From Micrococcus sp023147585 (lineage in GTDB: Bacteria > Actinomycetota > Actinomycetes > Actinomycetales > Micrococcaceae): a stretch of 64,000 bases of DNA. The stretch is taken from positions 62,001 through 126,000 of the forward strand of contig NZ_CP085253.1 of the NCBI RefSeq assembly GCF_044872765.1, read 5' to 3'. Numbering within the stretch: the first letter of the stretch is position 1; each line of letters opens with the position of its first letter. The position numbers and the translations under genes were made by a program. The notes below the pieces were generated by a model that saw nothing but the letters and a program-made list of their open reading frames with translations, did not search any database and was not told where the DNA came from. Below, piece by piece: positions 34,165 through 43,522 of this stretch.

Positions 34165-35535
34165 TCAGTGCTCCTGGATGAGGGTGGGGATCGCGGGCTC
34201 GCCGGACTGCAGCCGAGCGACGCTCGGCGGCAGCTCGCGCAGGGAGGCGGCGTGGCGCTCGGCGGCGCGGGTCACGGCCTCGGGGCCGGTCCAGCCGGGC
34301 AGCAGCTCGCCGTCACGGACGAACTCCTGGATGAGCGGACGGTCGTCGGCGTCCGCGTCGGGGCCGCGGTTGACGCCCACGAGCTCGGCGACGGCGCGGC
34401 CGCGCGCGTCGCGGCGGCGGGCGGCCTCCTTGCGGCCGCCCAGGGACGCCTTGCCCGAGGAGGCCTTCGCGACGTCGACCCACGCGCCGTCGTCGTCATG
34501 GCGGGAGACGAGCTTGTAGACCATGGAGGCGGTGGGCACGCCCGAGCCGGTGACCAGCCGCGTGCCGACGCCGTAGGAGTCCACGGGCGCGGAGCGCAGC
34601 GCCGCGATCGCGTACTCGTCCAGGTCGGAGGTGACCAGGATCCCGGTCTCCGTGTTGCCCAGCTCGTCGAGGAGCTCGCGCACGTGGTGGGCCTGCTGCA
34701 CGAGGTCGCCGGAGTCGAGGCGGACGTTCTTCAGGTCCGGCCCGGCCACCTCGACGGCGGTGCGCACGCCGGCGTCGATGTCATAGGTGTCCACGAGGAG
34801 GGTGGTGGCGGCGCCGAGGGCGTCCACCTGCGCCTCGAAGGCGGCACGCTCCGAGTCGTGCAGGAGCGTGAAGGAGTGCGCCGCCGTGCCCACGGTGCGG
34901 ATCCCGTAGCGGCGGCCGGCCTCGAGGTTGGAGGTGGCCGCGAAGCCGGCGATGACCGCGGCGCGGGCGGCGGCGACGGCGGACTCCTCGTGCGTGCGCC
35001 GCGAGCCCATCTCGATGCACGGGCGGCCGCCGGCGGCCGCGGTCATGCGGGAGGCGGCGGAGGCGACCGCGGAGTCGTAGTTGAGGATGGAGAGGAGATA
35101 GGTCTCGAGGATGCACGCCTCGGCGAAGGTGGACTCCACCTGCAGCAGCGGGGAGTGCGGGAAGTAGGCCTCGCCCTCGGCGTAGCCCGTGATGTCCCCG
35201 GAGAAGCGGAAGTCCGCGAGCCAGGACAGCGTGGCGTCGTCCACCACGGAGTTGTCCGCGAGGTGGTCCAGCTCAGCGGTGGCGAAGCGGAAGCGGCTCA
35301 GTCCCTCCAGCGCGCGGCCCGTGCCGGCCACCACGCCGTAGCGGCGGCCGTCGCCCAGGCGGCGGGTGAACAGCTCGAAGCGGCTGCGCCGGTGCGCGGT
35401 GCCCGCCTTCAGCGACGCCTGGAGCATGGTCAGCTCGTACTGGTCCGTCATGAGGGCGGTGGGGATGCGCCAGTCGTCCACGCAGGCCTCCACGGAGGCG
35501 GCGGGGCGGGGGCTCTTCGCGGTGGTCTCGCTCAC
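34165..35535 (-). CDS. pncB: Nicotinate phosphoribosyltransferase
   Basis: Joins nicotinate with PRPP to nicotinate mononucleotide, the entry step of the Preiss-Handler salvage route. The 456-residue protein has TDQYELTMLQASL near the N-terminus, EMGSRRTHEESAV, LVDTYDID, VRLDSGDL and GVGTRLVTG, all family landmarks. GTG at 35535 follows TAGGGT by 6 bases. It is transcribed away from clpS, the arrangement also seen for pncB1 and clpS in M. tuberculosis. Confidence 0.94.
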   Translation of the reverse strand: MSETTAKSPRPAASVEACVDDWRIPTALMTDQYELTMLQASLKAGTAHRRSRFELFTRRLGDGRRYGVVAGTGRALEGLSRFRFATAELDHLADNSVVDDATLSWLADFRFSGDITGYAEGEAYFPHSPLLQVESTFAEACILETYLLSILNYDSAVASAASRMTAAAGGRPCIEMGSRRTHEESAVAAARAAVIAGFAATSNLEAGRRYGIRTVGTAAHSFTLLHDSERAAFEAQVDALGAATTLLVDTYDIDAGVRTAVEVAGPDLKNVRLDSGDLVQQAHHVRELLDELGNTETGILVTSDLDEYAIAALRSAPVDSYGVGTRLVTGSGVPTASMVYKLVSRHDDDGAWVDVAKASSGKASLGGRKEAARRRDARGRAVAELVGVNRGPDADADDRPLIQEFVRDGELLPGWTGPEAVTRAAERHAASLRELPPSVARLQSGEPAIPTLIQEH

Positions 35536-35541
35536 GTGGCC

Positions 35542-35547
35542 ACCCTA
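35542..35547 (-). promoter_or_regulatory. -10 box TAGGGT for leaderless pncB operon
   Basis: TAGGGT on the minus strand, 6 bases before the pncB GTG. The clpS box is only 40 bases away on the other strand, so the two promoters are back to back. Confidence 0.65.
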
Positions 35548-35586
35548 CCGAACGGGGCGGGCGGCCCCGCCAGGGGCACGGGTCCG

Positions 35587-35592
35587 TAGACT
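35587..35592 (+). promoter_or_regulatory. -10 box TAGACT for leaderless clpS operon
   Basis: TAGACT ends 7 bases before the clpS ATG, with no Shine-Dalgarno between. Confidence 0.7.
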
Positions 35593-35599
35593 GGACGGC

Positions 35600-35911
35600 A
35601 TGCCCGCCCCCGATGCCCCCGCCTCCGGCACGGACACGGCCCTGCTCGAGCGTCCCCGGGAGGACCTCGGCGCGGACCGCCCGTGGAACACGGTGGTGTG
35701 GAACGACCCCGTGAACCTGATGAGCTACGTGGCCTACGTGTTCCGCTCCCACTTCGGCTACTCGGCCGCCAAGGCCGAGGCCCTCATGCTCGAGGTCCAC
35801 GAGCGCGGGCGCTCCGTGGTGTCCACCGGCTCGCGGGAGAGCGCGGAGGTCCACGTGAACGCGATGCACGGGTTCGGCCTGTGGGCGACGCTCGAGCAGG
35901 CAGAGGACTGA
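35600..35911 (+). CDS. clpS: ClpS N-degron adaptor
   Basis: Adaptor that brings N-end-rule substrates to the ClpP protease through its unfoldase. 103 residues: a flexible N-terminus, then the ClpS core with VVWNDPVNLMSYVAYVF, where NDP and the Met/Val pocket recognise the N-terminal residue, and ALMLEVHERGRSVVSTG. Followed 8 bases later by the DUF2017 gene, a common actinobacterial pair. Confidence 0.93.
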   Translation: MPAPDAPASGTDTALLERPREDLGADRPWNTVVWNDPVNLMSYVAYVFRSHFGYSAAKAEALMLEVHERGRSVVSTGSRESAEVHVNAMHGFGLWATLEQAED

Positions 35912-35919
35912 GGAGGGCC

Positions 35920-36675
35920 ATGGCACAGAGGTTCCGCTGGACGCGGCGCGGCTACGTCGCGCAGCTGGAGAAGCCGGAGGTCCGCCTGCTGCGCGGCCTC
36001 GTCAAGGACGTCGTCACCCTCCTGGAGAACCGCCAGGACGAGGTCCGCGCCCACGACGACGCCGACGTCGTCTCGGCCGAGCACCCCGCCGCCGGCGCCG
36101 CGGCAGCCTCCGACGCCCCCGCGGCGGAGCAGGCGGCCGCCGCGGACTCCACGGGGAAGGAGGCGGGCCCCGCGGCCGGCCTCTCCGAGGAGGACACCGC
36201 GTTCTGGGACCTCGTCGCGGGGCTCCACCTCTCCGCCGACCCGCGGCCGCGCCGCGCCGCGCCGACCGACGCCGCCGTCGCCCGCCTGCTGCCCGAGGCC
36301 CTGGCCGACGCGGACCCGGACGAGCAGGCGGAGCACCGCGCGCTCACCGAGGACGCGCTCACCGCCGCCAAGCTCGACGACGCGCGCCGGGCGCTCGCGG
36401 CCCTCCAGTCCACGCAGGTCACCCTGCCCCACGCCGACGCGCCCGCGTTCGCGCGGGCCCTGAACGACGTCCGCCTCGTGCTCGCCACGCGCCTGGGCGT
36501 GGCCACCGAGGAGGACGCCCGGCGCGTGCACGCCGTGGACGACTGGCGCCGCGCCGAGGACGTCGAGTCCACGATGGCGCTGCTCTACAACTTCACCTCG
36601 TGGCTCCTGGAGACCCTCATGGACGAGATGCTGACCGAGCTGCCCGCCGAGGGCACGGACGGGGAGGACGCATGA
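35920..36675 (+). CDS. DUF2017 family protein
   Basis: A 251-residue protein of the DUF2017 family, which follows clpS in most actinobacteria. Recognised parts are the N-terminal EKPEVRLLRGLVKDVVTLLE and the C-terminal VESTMALLYNFTSWLLETLM. The middle, about residues 45-90, is an Ala/Glu/Asp-rich stretch that makes it longer than many relatives. Function unknown; the pairing suggests a role in Clp-linked proteolysis. Strong AGGAGGG site; overlaps murI as ATGA. Confidence 0.82.
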   Translation: MAQRFRWTRRGYVAQLEKPEVRLLRGLVKDVVTLLENRQDEVRAHDDADVVSAEHPAAGAAAASDAPAAEQAAAADSTGKEAGPAAGLSEEDTAFWDLVAGLHLSADPRPRRAAPTDAAVARLLPEALADADPDEQAEHRALTEDALTAAKLDDARRALAALQSTQVTLPHADAPAFARALNDVRLVLATRLGVATEEDARRVHAVDDWRRAEDVESTMALLYNFTSWLLETLMDEMLTELPAEGTDGEDA

Positions 36676-37598
36676 GCCGGCCCCACGCGGACGCCGCGTC
36701 CCCGATCGGCGTGTTCGACTCCGGCGTGGGCGGTCTGACCGTGGCGCGCGCGATCATGGACCAGCTGCCCCACGAGTCCATCCTCTACGTGGGGGACACG
36801 GCCCACTCCCCGTACGGCCCCCGGCCCATCGCGCAGGTGCGCGCGCTCGCGCTCGGCATCATGGACGAGCTGGTGGACGCGGGCGTGAAGGCCCTCGTCA
36901 TCGCGTGCAACTCCGCCTCGGCCGCGGTGCTGCGCGACGCGCGGGAGCGCTACACGGGCCGGCTCGGCATCCCGGTGGTGGAGGTCATCCAGCCGGCCGT
37001 GCGCCGCGCGGTGGCCGCCACCCGCAACGGGCGGATCGGCGTGATCGGCACGCAGGCCACCGTGGGCTCCCGCGCCTACGAGGACTCCTTCTCCGCGGCG
37101 CCGCACCTGAGCGTCACGAGCGCGGCGTGCCCGCGGTTCGTGGAGTTCGTGGAGGCCGGGATCACCACGGGCCCCGAGCTGCTGGCCACCGCGGAGGAGT
37201 ACGTCGCCCCGCTCAAGGCGGCGGAGGTGGACACGCTCGTGCTCGGCTGCACCCACTACCCCCTGCTGACGGGGGCCCTGTCCCTCGTGATGGGGGAGGA
37301 CGTCACCCTCGTCTCCTCCGCCGAGGAGACCGCGAAGGACCTGTACCGGGCGCTCGTGCGCCACGGCATCGAGCACCCGCACTCGGCGGCCGGCTCCGGC
37401 CAGTCCGCCTCCCACCGGTTCATGTCCACGGGCGACCCCCGGCACTTCCAGGCGCTCGCCCGCCGCTTCCTCGGCCCCGAGGTGGAGTCCGTGGCCCGCA
37501 TGGACACGGTGCGGGAGCGCTACCCCACGGCCGCTCTCGCGCAGCTGACGCCCGACCTGATCGCCCGTCTGGACTCCGAACGAAGGGGCACGCCGTGA
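36672..37598 (+). CDS. murI: Glutamate racemase
   Basis: Makes D-glutamate for peptidoglycan by a two-cysteine mechanism. The 308-residue protein has IGVFDSGVGGLTV, GDTAHSPYG, the first catalytic Cys in ACNSASAAV and the second in LGCTHYPLL. The length exceeds the usual 260-280 because of a Gly/Ser-containing C-terminal part. The ATG at 36672 overlaps the DUF2017 stop, and its own stop overlaps the next gene as GTGA. Confidence 0.95.
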   Translation: MSRPHADAASPIGVFDSGVGGLTVARAIMDQLPHESILYVGDTAHSPYGPRPIAQVRALALGIMDELVDAGVKALVIACNSASAAVLRDARERYTGRLGIPVVEVIQPAVRRAVAATRNGRIGVIGTQATVGSRAYEDSFSAAPHLSVTSAACPRFVEFVEAGITTGPELLATAEEYVAPLKAAEVDTLVLGCTHYPLLTGALSLVMGEDVTLVSSAEETAKDLYRALVRHGIEHPHSAAGSGQSASHRFMSTGDPRHFQALARRFLGPEVESVARMDTVRERYPTAALAQLTPDLIARLDSERRGTP

Positions 37599-38410
37599 AG
37601 CTGACCATCATCGGGGCCTCCGGCTCCTTCCCCGGCCCCGGCTCGCCGGCCTCGTGCTACCTGGTCTCCGCCCAGGGCGTGGCGGCGGACGGCGTGACCC
37701 CGCGGACGTGGCGGATCCTGCTGGACCTCGGCAACGGCTCGCTCGGCGTGCTCCAGCGCTACATCGGCCTCGAGGACCTCGACGGGGTCATGCTCTCCCA
37801 CCTGCACCCGGACCACTGCATGGACCTGTGCGGCCTGCACGTGGCCATCCGCTGGAACCCGGAGGGCTGGACCGCGGGCCGCGTGCCCGTCTACGGACCG
37901 GCCGCCACCGCCGACCGGCTCGCCGAGGCCTACGGGATGGACCCGGATCCGGGCATGCGGGAGGACTTCGACTTCCGCGTGTGGCAGGCCGGGAGCACCG
38001 TCTCCTTCGGCCCGTTCCGCATCACCCCCGTGCCGGTCCGCCACCCCATCGACGAGGCCTACGCCCTGCGCGTGGAGGCCGACGAGGTGGACGCCACCGG
38101 CGCCGTCGTCACCCGCGTGCTCACGTACTCGGGCGACACGGACACGTGCGAGGGGCTGGTGGAGGCCGCGCGGGACGCGGACATGTTCCTGTGCGAGGCG
38201 GCCTTCCACGAGGGCCGAGACGACGGGATCGACGGGGTCCACCTGACCGGCCGCCGGGCCGGGCGGATGGCGACCGAGGCGGGTGCCCGCCGCCTCCTGC
38301 TGACTCACCTGCCCGTGTGGAACGACCCCCAGCGGGCCGCCGCCGAGGCACGCGAAACGTACGAGGGCCCGCTCGCCGTCGCGGTCTCCGGGCTGAGCTA
38401 CGGCGTCTGA
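37595..38410 (+). CDS. Metallo-beta-lactamase-fold hydrolase (Rv1339-like phosphodiesterase)
   Basis: A 271-residue MBL-fold protein. The metal motif is HLHPDHCMDL (about 69-78); downstream ligands are in TYSGDTDTCE (Asp) and LLTHLPVW (His). Its place between murI and rph matches Rv1339 of M. tuberculosis, reported as an atypical cyclic-nucleotide phosphodiesterase. Homology to Rv1339 is inferred from fold and gene order. RNase Z-like activity is the main alternative. GTG start overlapping murI. Confidence 0.82.
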   Translation: MKLTIIGASGSFPGPGSPASCYLVSAQGVAADGVTPRTWRILLDLGNGSLGVLQRYIGLEDLDGVMLSHLHPDHCMDLCGLHVAIRWNPEGWTAGRVPVYGPAATADRLAEAYGMDPDPGMREDFDFRVWQAGSTVSFGPFRITPVPVRHPIDEAYALRVEADEVDATGAVVTRVLTYSGDTDTCEGLVEAARDADMFLCEAAFHEGRDDGIDGVHLTGRRAGRMATEAGARRLLLTHLPVWNDPQRAAAEARETYEGPLAVAVSGLSYGV

Positions 38411-38419
38411 GGGCCCGCC

Positions 38420-38425
38420 TAGACT
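38420..38425 (+). promoter_or_regulatory. -10 box TAGACT for leaderless rph-rdgB
   Basis: TAGACT ends 7 bases before the rph ATG, giving this three-gene unit its own leaderless promoter. Confidence 0.7.
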
Positions 38426-38432
38426 GAGGGGC

Positions 38433-39193
<761 letters not shown>

Positions 39194-39197
<4 letters not shown>

Positions 39198-39877
39198 GCG
39201 CAGGGGAGATGACCCGGGTGCCCGAGGGCGCCCGCGTGGTGCTCGCCACCCGCAACGCCGGCAAGGTCCGGGAGCTGCGCCAGCTGCTCGCCGGCGCCGT
39301 GCCGGGCCTGGACGTGGACGCCGCCGTCGTGGACGCGGGCGCCGTGGGCGCCCCGGACGTCGTGGAGGACGGGGTCACCTTCGAGCAGAACGCCCTCAAG
39401 AAGGCTCGCGCGGTGGCGGCCCACACCGGCCTGATCGCCGTGGCGGACGACTCCGGCCTCGCCGTGGACGTGCTCGGCGGGGCGCCCGGCATCTTCTCCG
39501 CCCGCTGGTCCGGGGCCCACGGGGAGGACCGGGCCAACCTCGAGCTCCTGCTCGCGCAGCTGGCGGACGTCCCGGATGCGCACCGCGGCGCCGAGTTCGT
39601 GTGCGCCGCGGCGCTCGCGGTGCCCAGCACGCCGGACGCGCGGGGCGTGCACAGCATCCACTTCACCCACGTGGAGCACGGCCGCCTGCGCGGCACCCTG
39701 CTGCGGGCGCCCGTCGGGGAGGGCGGGTTCGGCTACGACCCGATCCTGCGCCCCACCGGCCGGGACGAGTCCACGGCCCAGCTCAGCTCCGCCGAGAAGA
39801 ACGCGATCAGCCACCGCGGCCACGCGTTCCGGGCGCTCCTGCCGTACCTGGTGGACGCCCTGGCCGCCCGCTCGTGA
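39194..39877 (+). CDS. rdgB: XTP/dITP diphosphatase (RdgB/HAM1)
   Basis: Removes non-canonical purine triphosphates such as dITP and XTP before they enter DNA or RNA. The 227-residue protein has VLATRNAGKVRELRQLL at the N-terminus, the metal and substrate loop DDSGLAVDVLGGAPGIFSARW, and GFGYDPILRP near the C-terminus. GTG start overlapping rph; its stop overlaps the exonuclease gene. Confidence 0.95.
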
Positions 39878-41007
39878 GCGGCGGCCCGGGGGTCCCCGTG
39901 GCGGGGCACGCGGGACTGCACTTCACCGCGATCGACTTCGAGACGGCCAACGGCTTCCGGGGCTCGCCGTGCGCCGTGGGCCTCGTCCGCGTGCGGGACG
40001 GCCGCATGGTGGAGCGGGCCTCGTGGCTCGTGCGACCGCCGGCCGGCTTCGACCGCTTCGACCCGCGCAACGTGCGGATCCACGGGATCACCCCGGACCA
40101 GGTGGGCGGCGCCCCGCGCTTCGCGGAGGTCTTCGACGACCTCGCGGCGTTCGTCGGCGCCGACGTGCTCGTGGCCCACAACGCCCGGTTCGACCTCGGC
40201 GTCATCGAGTCCGCCCTCGAGGTCTCGGGCCGCGACGTGCCCACGCTGGACTACGCGTGCAGCCTGATGCTGGCCCGCAGGGCCTACGACCTGCCCTCCT
40301 ACGCCCTGCCCTCGGCCGCGCGCGAGGCGGGGTTCACGCCGGGCCGCCACCACGACGCGCTCGCGGACGCCGAGGCCTGCGCGGCCATCCTCATCGACGT
40401 CGCCCGGCGGTCGCCGGGCACGGAGCAGGCATCGGAGACGGGCACGACGGCGGCCCCGTCCGTCCGGCGCATCGACGCGCTCGTGCGCGACCACGGCCTC
40501 GCCGTGGGCCGACTCGAGGGGCGCCCGCACGGCGTCGGTGAGGAGTCCCGGGCGACCCGTCAGGCGCGCCTGACGGCGGGCGTGTTCGACGCGCTCGTGC
40601 CCCTGCGGGACGAACGGGAGATGCCCGACTTCATGCGCTGGCCGCAGGAGGGGGCCAACCCCGTGCCGAACCCGGACGCGGACCCCTCCCACCCGCTGTT
40701 TGGCCAGACGGTGGTGTTCACCGGCGGGATCGGGATGTCCCGTCAGGCCGCGAAGGAGCGGGCGGCCGCGTTCGGCGCGCAGACCGCCAGTCGCGTCTCG
40801 GCGCAGACCACCATGCTCGTGGTGGGCGACGGCTTCGAGGCGTCCGACGTGCTGGGCGGCACCCCGGCGGCGGCCACCCCCGCCCTCACGCACCGCAAGA
40901 CGAAGGACGCCCTGCGCCGCCGTGCGGCGGGCCAGCCTGTCGCGCTCGTGACGGAGGCGGAGTTCCTGCAGATGCTCGACGAGAACTGGCCCGGCCCCGC
41001 CCGCTGA
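39874..41007 (+). CDS. DEDDh 3'-5' exonuclease with C-terminal BRCT domain
   Basis: A 377-residue protein. Residues about 12-180 are a DnaQ-type exonuclease with FTAIDFETANG (Asp, Glu), AHNARFDLGVI (Asp) and HHDALADAEA (His, Asp), so all DEDDh catalytic residues are there. Residues about 275-345 form a BRCT-like domain (GQTVVFTGGIGMSRQAAKERAAAFGA, then TTMLVVGDG), as in bacterial ligases. BRCT usually binds DNA ends or phosphorylated partners, so a repair rather than replication role is likely. Overlaps rdgB as GTGA. Confidence 0.88.
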   Translation: MSGGPGVPVAGHAGLHFTAIDFETANGFRGSPCAVGLVRVRDGRMVERASWLVRPPAGFDRFDPRNVRIHGITPDQVGGAPRFAEVFDDLAAFVGADVLVAHNARFDLGVIESALEVSGRDVPTLDYACSLMLARRAYDLPSYALPSAAREAGFTPGRHHDALADAEACAAILIDVARRSPGTEQASETGTTAAPSVRRIDALVRDHGLAVGRLEGRPHGVGEESRATRQARLTAGVFDALVPLRDEREMPDFMRWPQEGANPVPNPDADPSHPLFGQTVVFTGGIGMSRQAAKERAAAFGAQTASRVSAQTTMLVVGDGFEASDVLGGTPAAATPALTHRKTKDALRRRAAGQPVALVTEAEFLQMLDENWPGPAR

Positions 41008-41042
41008 CTCGGCGCACCGGACCGTGGGGGAGGGCCGGACGC

Positions 41043-42215
41043 TCAGGTGGTGGCGGCGCTCCAGCGGCGCGCGGCCTCGATCACCACGCCGCGCTCGGCG
41101 ATCCACGCGGGCACGCACGCGGCCGCGGCGTCGGAGGCCGGGTCGACGTCGGCCTCCGCACCGAAGACGGCCAGGCCGTGGCGCGCCCCGAGCAGCTGGC
41201 CGGCGAGGGAGGCGGTGGAGTCCGAGTCGCCGCCGTGGTTCACGCCGATCCGCAACGCGAGCGCGAGCGCCGCCTCCGGACCGTCCGCGACCCGGTCCGC
41301 CACGAGGGCCGCGAAGACCGCGATGGCCAACGCCTCCTCGGCGACCCAGCCCTCGCCGAGCGCGAGCGGCAGCGAACCGGGCGCGCCCAGGTCTCCGTCG
41401 TCGCGGGAGGCCGCCTGCGCGAGGCGCTCCGCGGCCTCGAGCGCGGCGGCGGTCTCCAGGCCGTCCTCGCCGGCGTCCTCCACCCAGGCGCGGGCGTGCG
41501 CGACGGCGTCGGGGAGCGTCGCGCCGCGCAGCAGGGCGGCGATCACGAGCGCGTGCGTCGCGGCGCTGACCCACGCGGTGGGGTGGCCGTGCGTGAGCAC
41601 GGCGCCCTGGCGCGCGAACGAGGCGACGTGGTGGTCCTCGAGCCCCGGGACCATGCCGTACGGGGCCGAGCGCATCACCGTGCCGCACCCCTTCGACTCC
41701 GGGTTGTGGGGGTCCCAGGGAAGGCCCATGCCGGGATCCGCCAGCCCTGACAGGCACGCGTTGCCCGGGGCCTGCTGGACGCGCAGCTCCTCGTGCTCGT
41801 CGATCCACCGGCCGGGCACCGGCGGGGCGCCCGCGGGGAGCGAGCCGCGCTGGGTGGCGTACCAGCGCAGGCATGCGAGCCACACGCACGCGGCCGCGTC
41901 CGAGGCCTGGCCGGCGTTCTGCCACTCGATCCACTCGAGGAGGCCGTCGAGCACGTAGAGGGTCATCTGGGTGTCATCCGTGATCGGGAGGGAGCGGGCC
42001 CCGTCCAGCGCCATGAGCGTGACCGCGTCCGTCACGCCGGAGGGGCCGAGCTGCGCCGTGATGCCGGACGCGGGCGTGAACTCGACGACGCCGCCGAGCG
42101 CGTCTCCGGCCGCGCCGGCCGCGAGGAGGGCGAGGACGCGGCGGGCGTGCTCGTCGGCGGGGAGGGCGGGCGCGGCGGCGGGCGTGGGGGCCTGCTCAGA
42201 GGTCTGCTCGGACAT
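41043..42215 (-). CDS. ADP-ribosylglycohydrolase family protein
   Basis: A 390-residue protein of the DraG/ARH family that removes ADP-ribose from proteins or small molecules using two magnesium ions. Metal-site motifs are AAGDALGGVVEF, ITDDTQMTLY (about 77) and NHGGDSDSTASLAGQLLG (about 320). The target here is unknown. It faces away from sbcD across a 65-base shared promoter region and is convergent with the BRCT exonuclease. Confidence 0.88.
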   Translation of the reverse strand: MSEQTSEQAPTPAAAPALPADEHARRVLALLAAGAAGDALGGVVEFTPASGITAQLGPSGVTDAVTLMALDGARSLPITDDTQMTLYVLDGLLEWIEWQNAGQASDAAACVWLACLRWYATQRGSLPAGAPPVPGRWIDEHEELRVQQAPGNACLSGLADPGMGLPWDPHNPESKGCGTVMRSAPYGMVPGLEDHHVASFARQGAVLTHGHPTAWVSAATHALVIAALLRGATLPDAVAHARAWVEDAGEDGLETAAALEAAERLAQAASRDDGDLGAPGSLPLALGEGWVAEEALAIAVFAALVADRVADGPEAALALALRIGVNHGGDSDSTASLAGQLLGARHGLAVFGAEADVDPASDAAAACVPAWIAERGVVIEAARRWSAATT

Positions 42216-42221
42216 GCGCTC

Positions 42222-42227
42222 ATCGTA
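42222..42227 (-). promoter_or_regulatory. -10 box TACGAT for the leaderless glycohydrolase gene
   Basis: TACGAT on the minus strand ends 6 bases before the ATG at 42215, with no Shine-Dalgarno between. Confidence 0.55.
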
Positions 42228-42267
42228 CGAGGCGGACCGGATGCTCCTCCCGTGTCCGGCGTCTTCC

Positions 42268-42273
42268 TAGAGT
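42268..42273 (+). promoter_or_regulatory. -10 box TAGAGT for leaderless sbcDC
   Basis: TAGAGT ends 7 bases before the ATG at 42281. This also decides the start, because the in-frame GTG at 42272 overlaps the box and would lie upstream of the transcript. Confidence 0.65.
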
Positions 42274-42280
42274 GGGTCGC

Positions 42281-43522
42281 ATGAAGCTCCTCCACACGTC
42301 CGACTGGCACCTCGGGCGCTCCTTCCACGGCACCGGACTGCTCGACGCCCAGGCTCAGGTCCTCGACGTCCTGCTGGACACCGTCCGGGAGCACCGGGTG
42401 GACGCCGTCCTGCTGGCTGGGGACGTCTACGACCGCGCGCTCCCGCCGGCGGACGCGGTCCGGCTGCTCGATCGCGCGCTGAGGCAGATCCGGGCTGCGG
42501 GCGCCGAGGTCGTCCTGACCAGCGGCAACCACGACTCCGCGGTGCGGCTCGGCTTCGGCGGCGGCCTCATGGAGGCCGCGGGGGTCCACGTGCGCGCGGA
42601 CGCGGCGGACCTGGCGCGCCCGGTGCTGCTGCGGCAGAGGCACGACGACGGCGCGCGCGGCGAGGGGGAGCCCGGGCAGACGGTGGCCGTGTATGGGGTG
42701 CCGTTCCTCGAGCCACGCCATCAGGGCCAGGCGTGGGAGGTGGAGCCGAACCACACGGCCGTCATGACCGAGGCCGTCCGTCGCATCCGGGAGGACCTCG
42801 AGGCCAGGCGCGCCGAGAGCGCGAGCCCGGTCGCGGGCGTCGTCATGGCGCACCTGTTCGCCGCGGGCGGGCACGGCTCGGAGAGCGAGCGGGACATCGG
42901 GGAGGGTGAGCACGTCGAGCATCCGGGCGGGACGCCTGAGGCCCTTGTGGGGACGCTCGGCCAGGTGCCGGTGTCCGTGTTCGCGGGGCTGGACTACGTC
43001 GCCCTGGGCCACCTGCACGGGCGGCAGCGCCTCGCCGATCACGTGCGCTACTCCGGCTCCCCGCTGCCCTACTCCTTCTCCGAGGCGAACCACCGCAAGG
43101 GGGCGTGGCTGGTCACGGTCGAGGGTGGGGCCGTGCGCGCCGTCGAGGCCGTGGACTGGGAGGCCGGCCGCCGGCTGGCGGTCATCGCCGGGCCCCTCGA
43201 CGCGCTGCTGGGCTCGGCCGAGTTCGCCCACGCCGAGGACCGCTGGGTGCAGGCGACCGTCACCGACGACGAGCGGCCCGAGCGCGCCCTCGAGCGCCTC
43301 AAGACGCGCTTCCCGCACGTCCTCGTGTTCCGGCACGAGCCGGCGGGCGGGAGGAGGACGCGCGAGCGCACCTACGCGGACGCGCTCCGCCAGGCCCCCT
43401 CGGACCTCGCGCTGACCACCGGGTTCGTGGACCACGTGCGGGAGCGCGCGGCCAGTCCGGCCGAGGCGGCCCTGCTCCAGGACGCCCTCGAGGCGTCGCG
43501 ACTCGCGGAGGTGCGCGCATGA
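42281..43522 (+). CDS. sbcD: Exonuclease SbcCD subunit D
   Basis: Mn-dependent nuclease subunit of the SbcCD (Mre11-Rad50-like) complex that opens hairpins and blocked DNA ends. The 413-residue protein carries the five phosphoesterase motifs: TSDWHLGRSFHG, LLAGDVYDRALPP, TSGNHDSAVRLG, VVMAHLFAAGG and ALGHLHGRQRL. The ATG at 42281 (MKLLHTSDWHLG) is the natural start. Its stop overlaps sbcC as ATGA. Confidence 0.95.
   Translation: MKLLHTSDWHLGRSFHGTGLLDAQAQVLDVLLDTVREHRVDAVLLAGDVYDRALPPADAVRLLDRALRQIRAAGAEVVLTSGNHDSAVRLGFGGGLMEAAGVHVRADAADLARPVLLRQRHDDGARGEGEPGQTVAVYGVPFLEPRHQGQAWEVEPNHTAVMTEAVRRIREDLEARRAESASPVAGVVMAHLFAAGGHGSESERDIGEGEHVEHPGGTPEALVGTLGQVPVSVFAGLDYVALGHLHGRQRLADHVRYSGSPLPYSFSEANHRKGAWLVTVEGGAVRAVEAVDWEAGRRLAVIAGPLDALLGSAEFAHAEDRWVQATVTDDERPERALERLKTRFPHVLVFRHEPAGGRRTRERTYADALRQAPSDLALTTGFVDHVRERAASPAEAALLQDALEASRLAEVRA

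Noticed and set aside
42272..42280. GTG at 42272 as the start of sbcD
   Set aside because: It overlaps the TAGAGT box, so it would precede the transcription start. The ATG at 42281 gives the conserved SbcD N-terminus.
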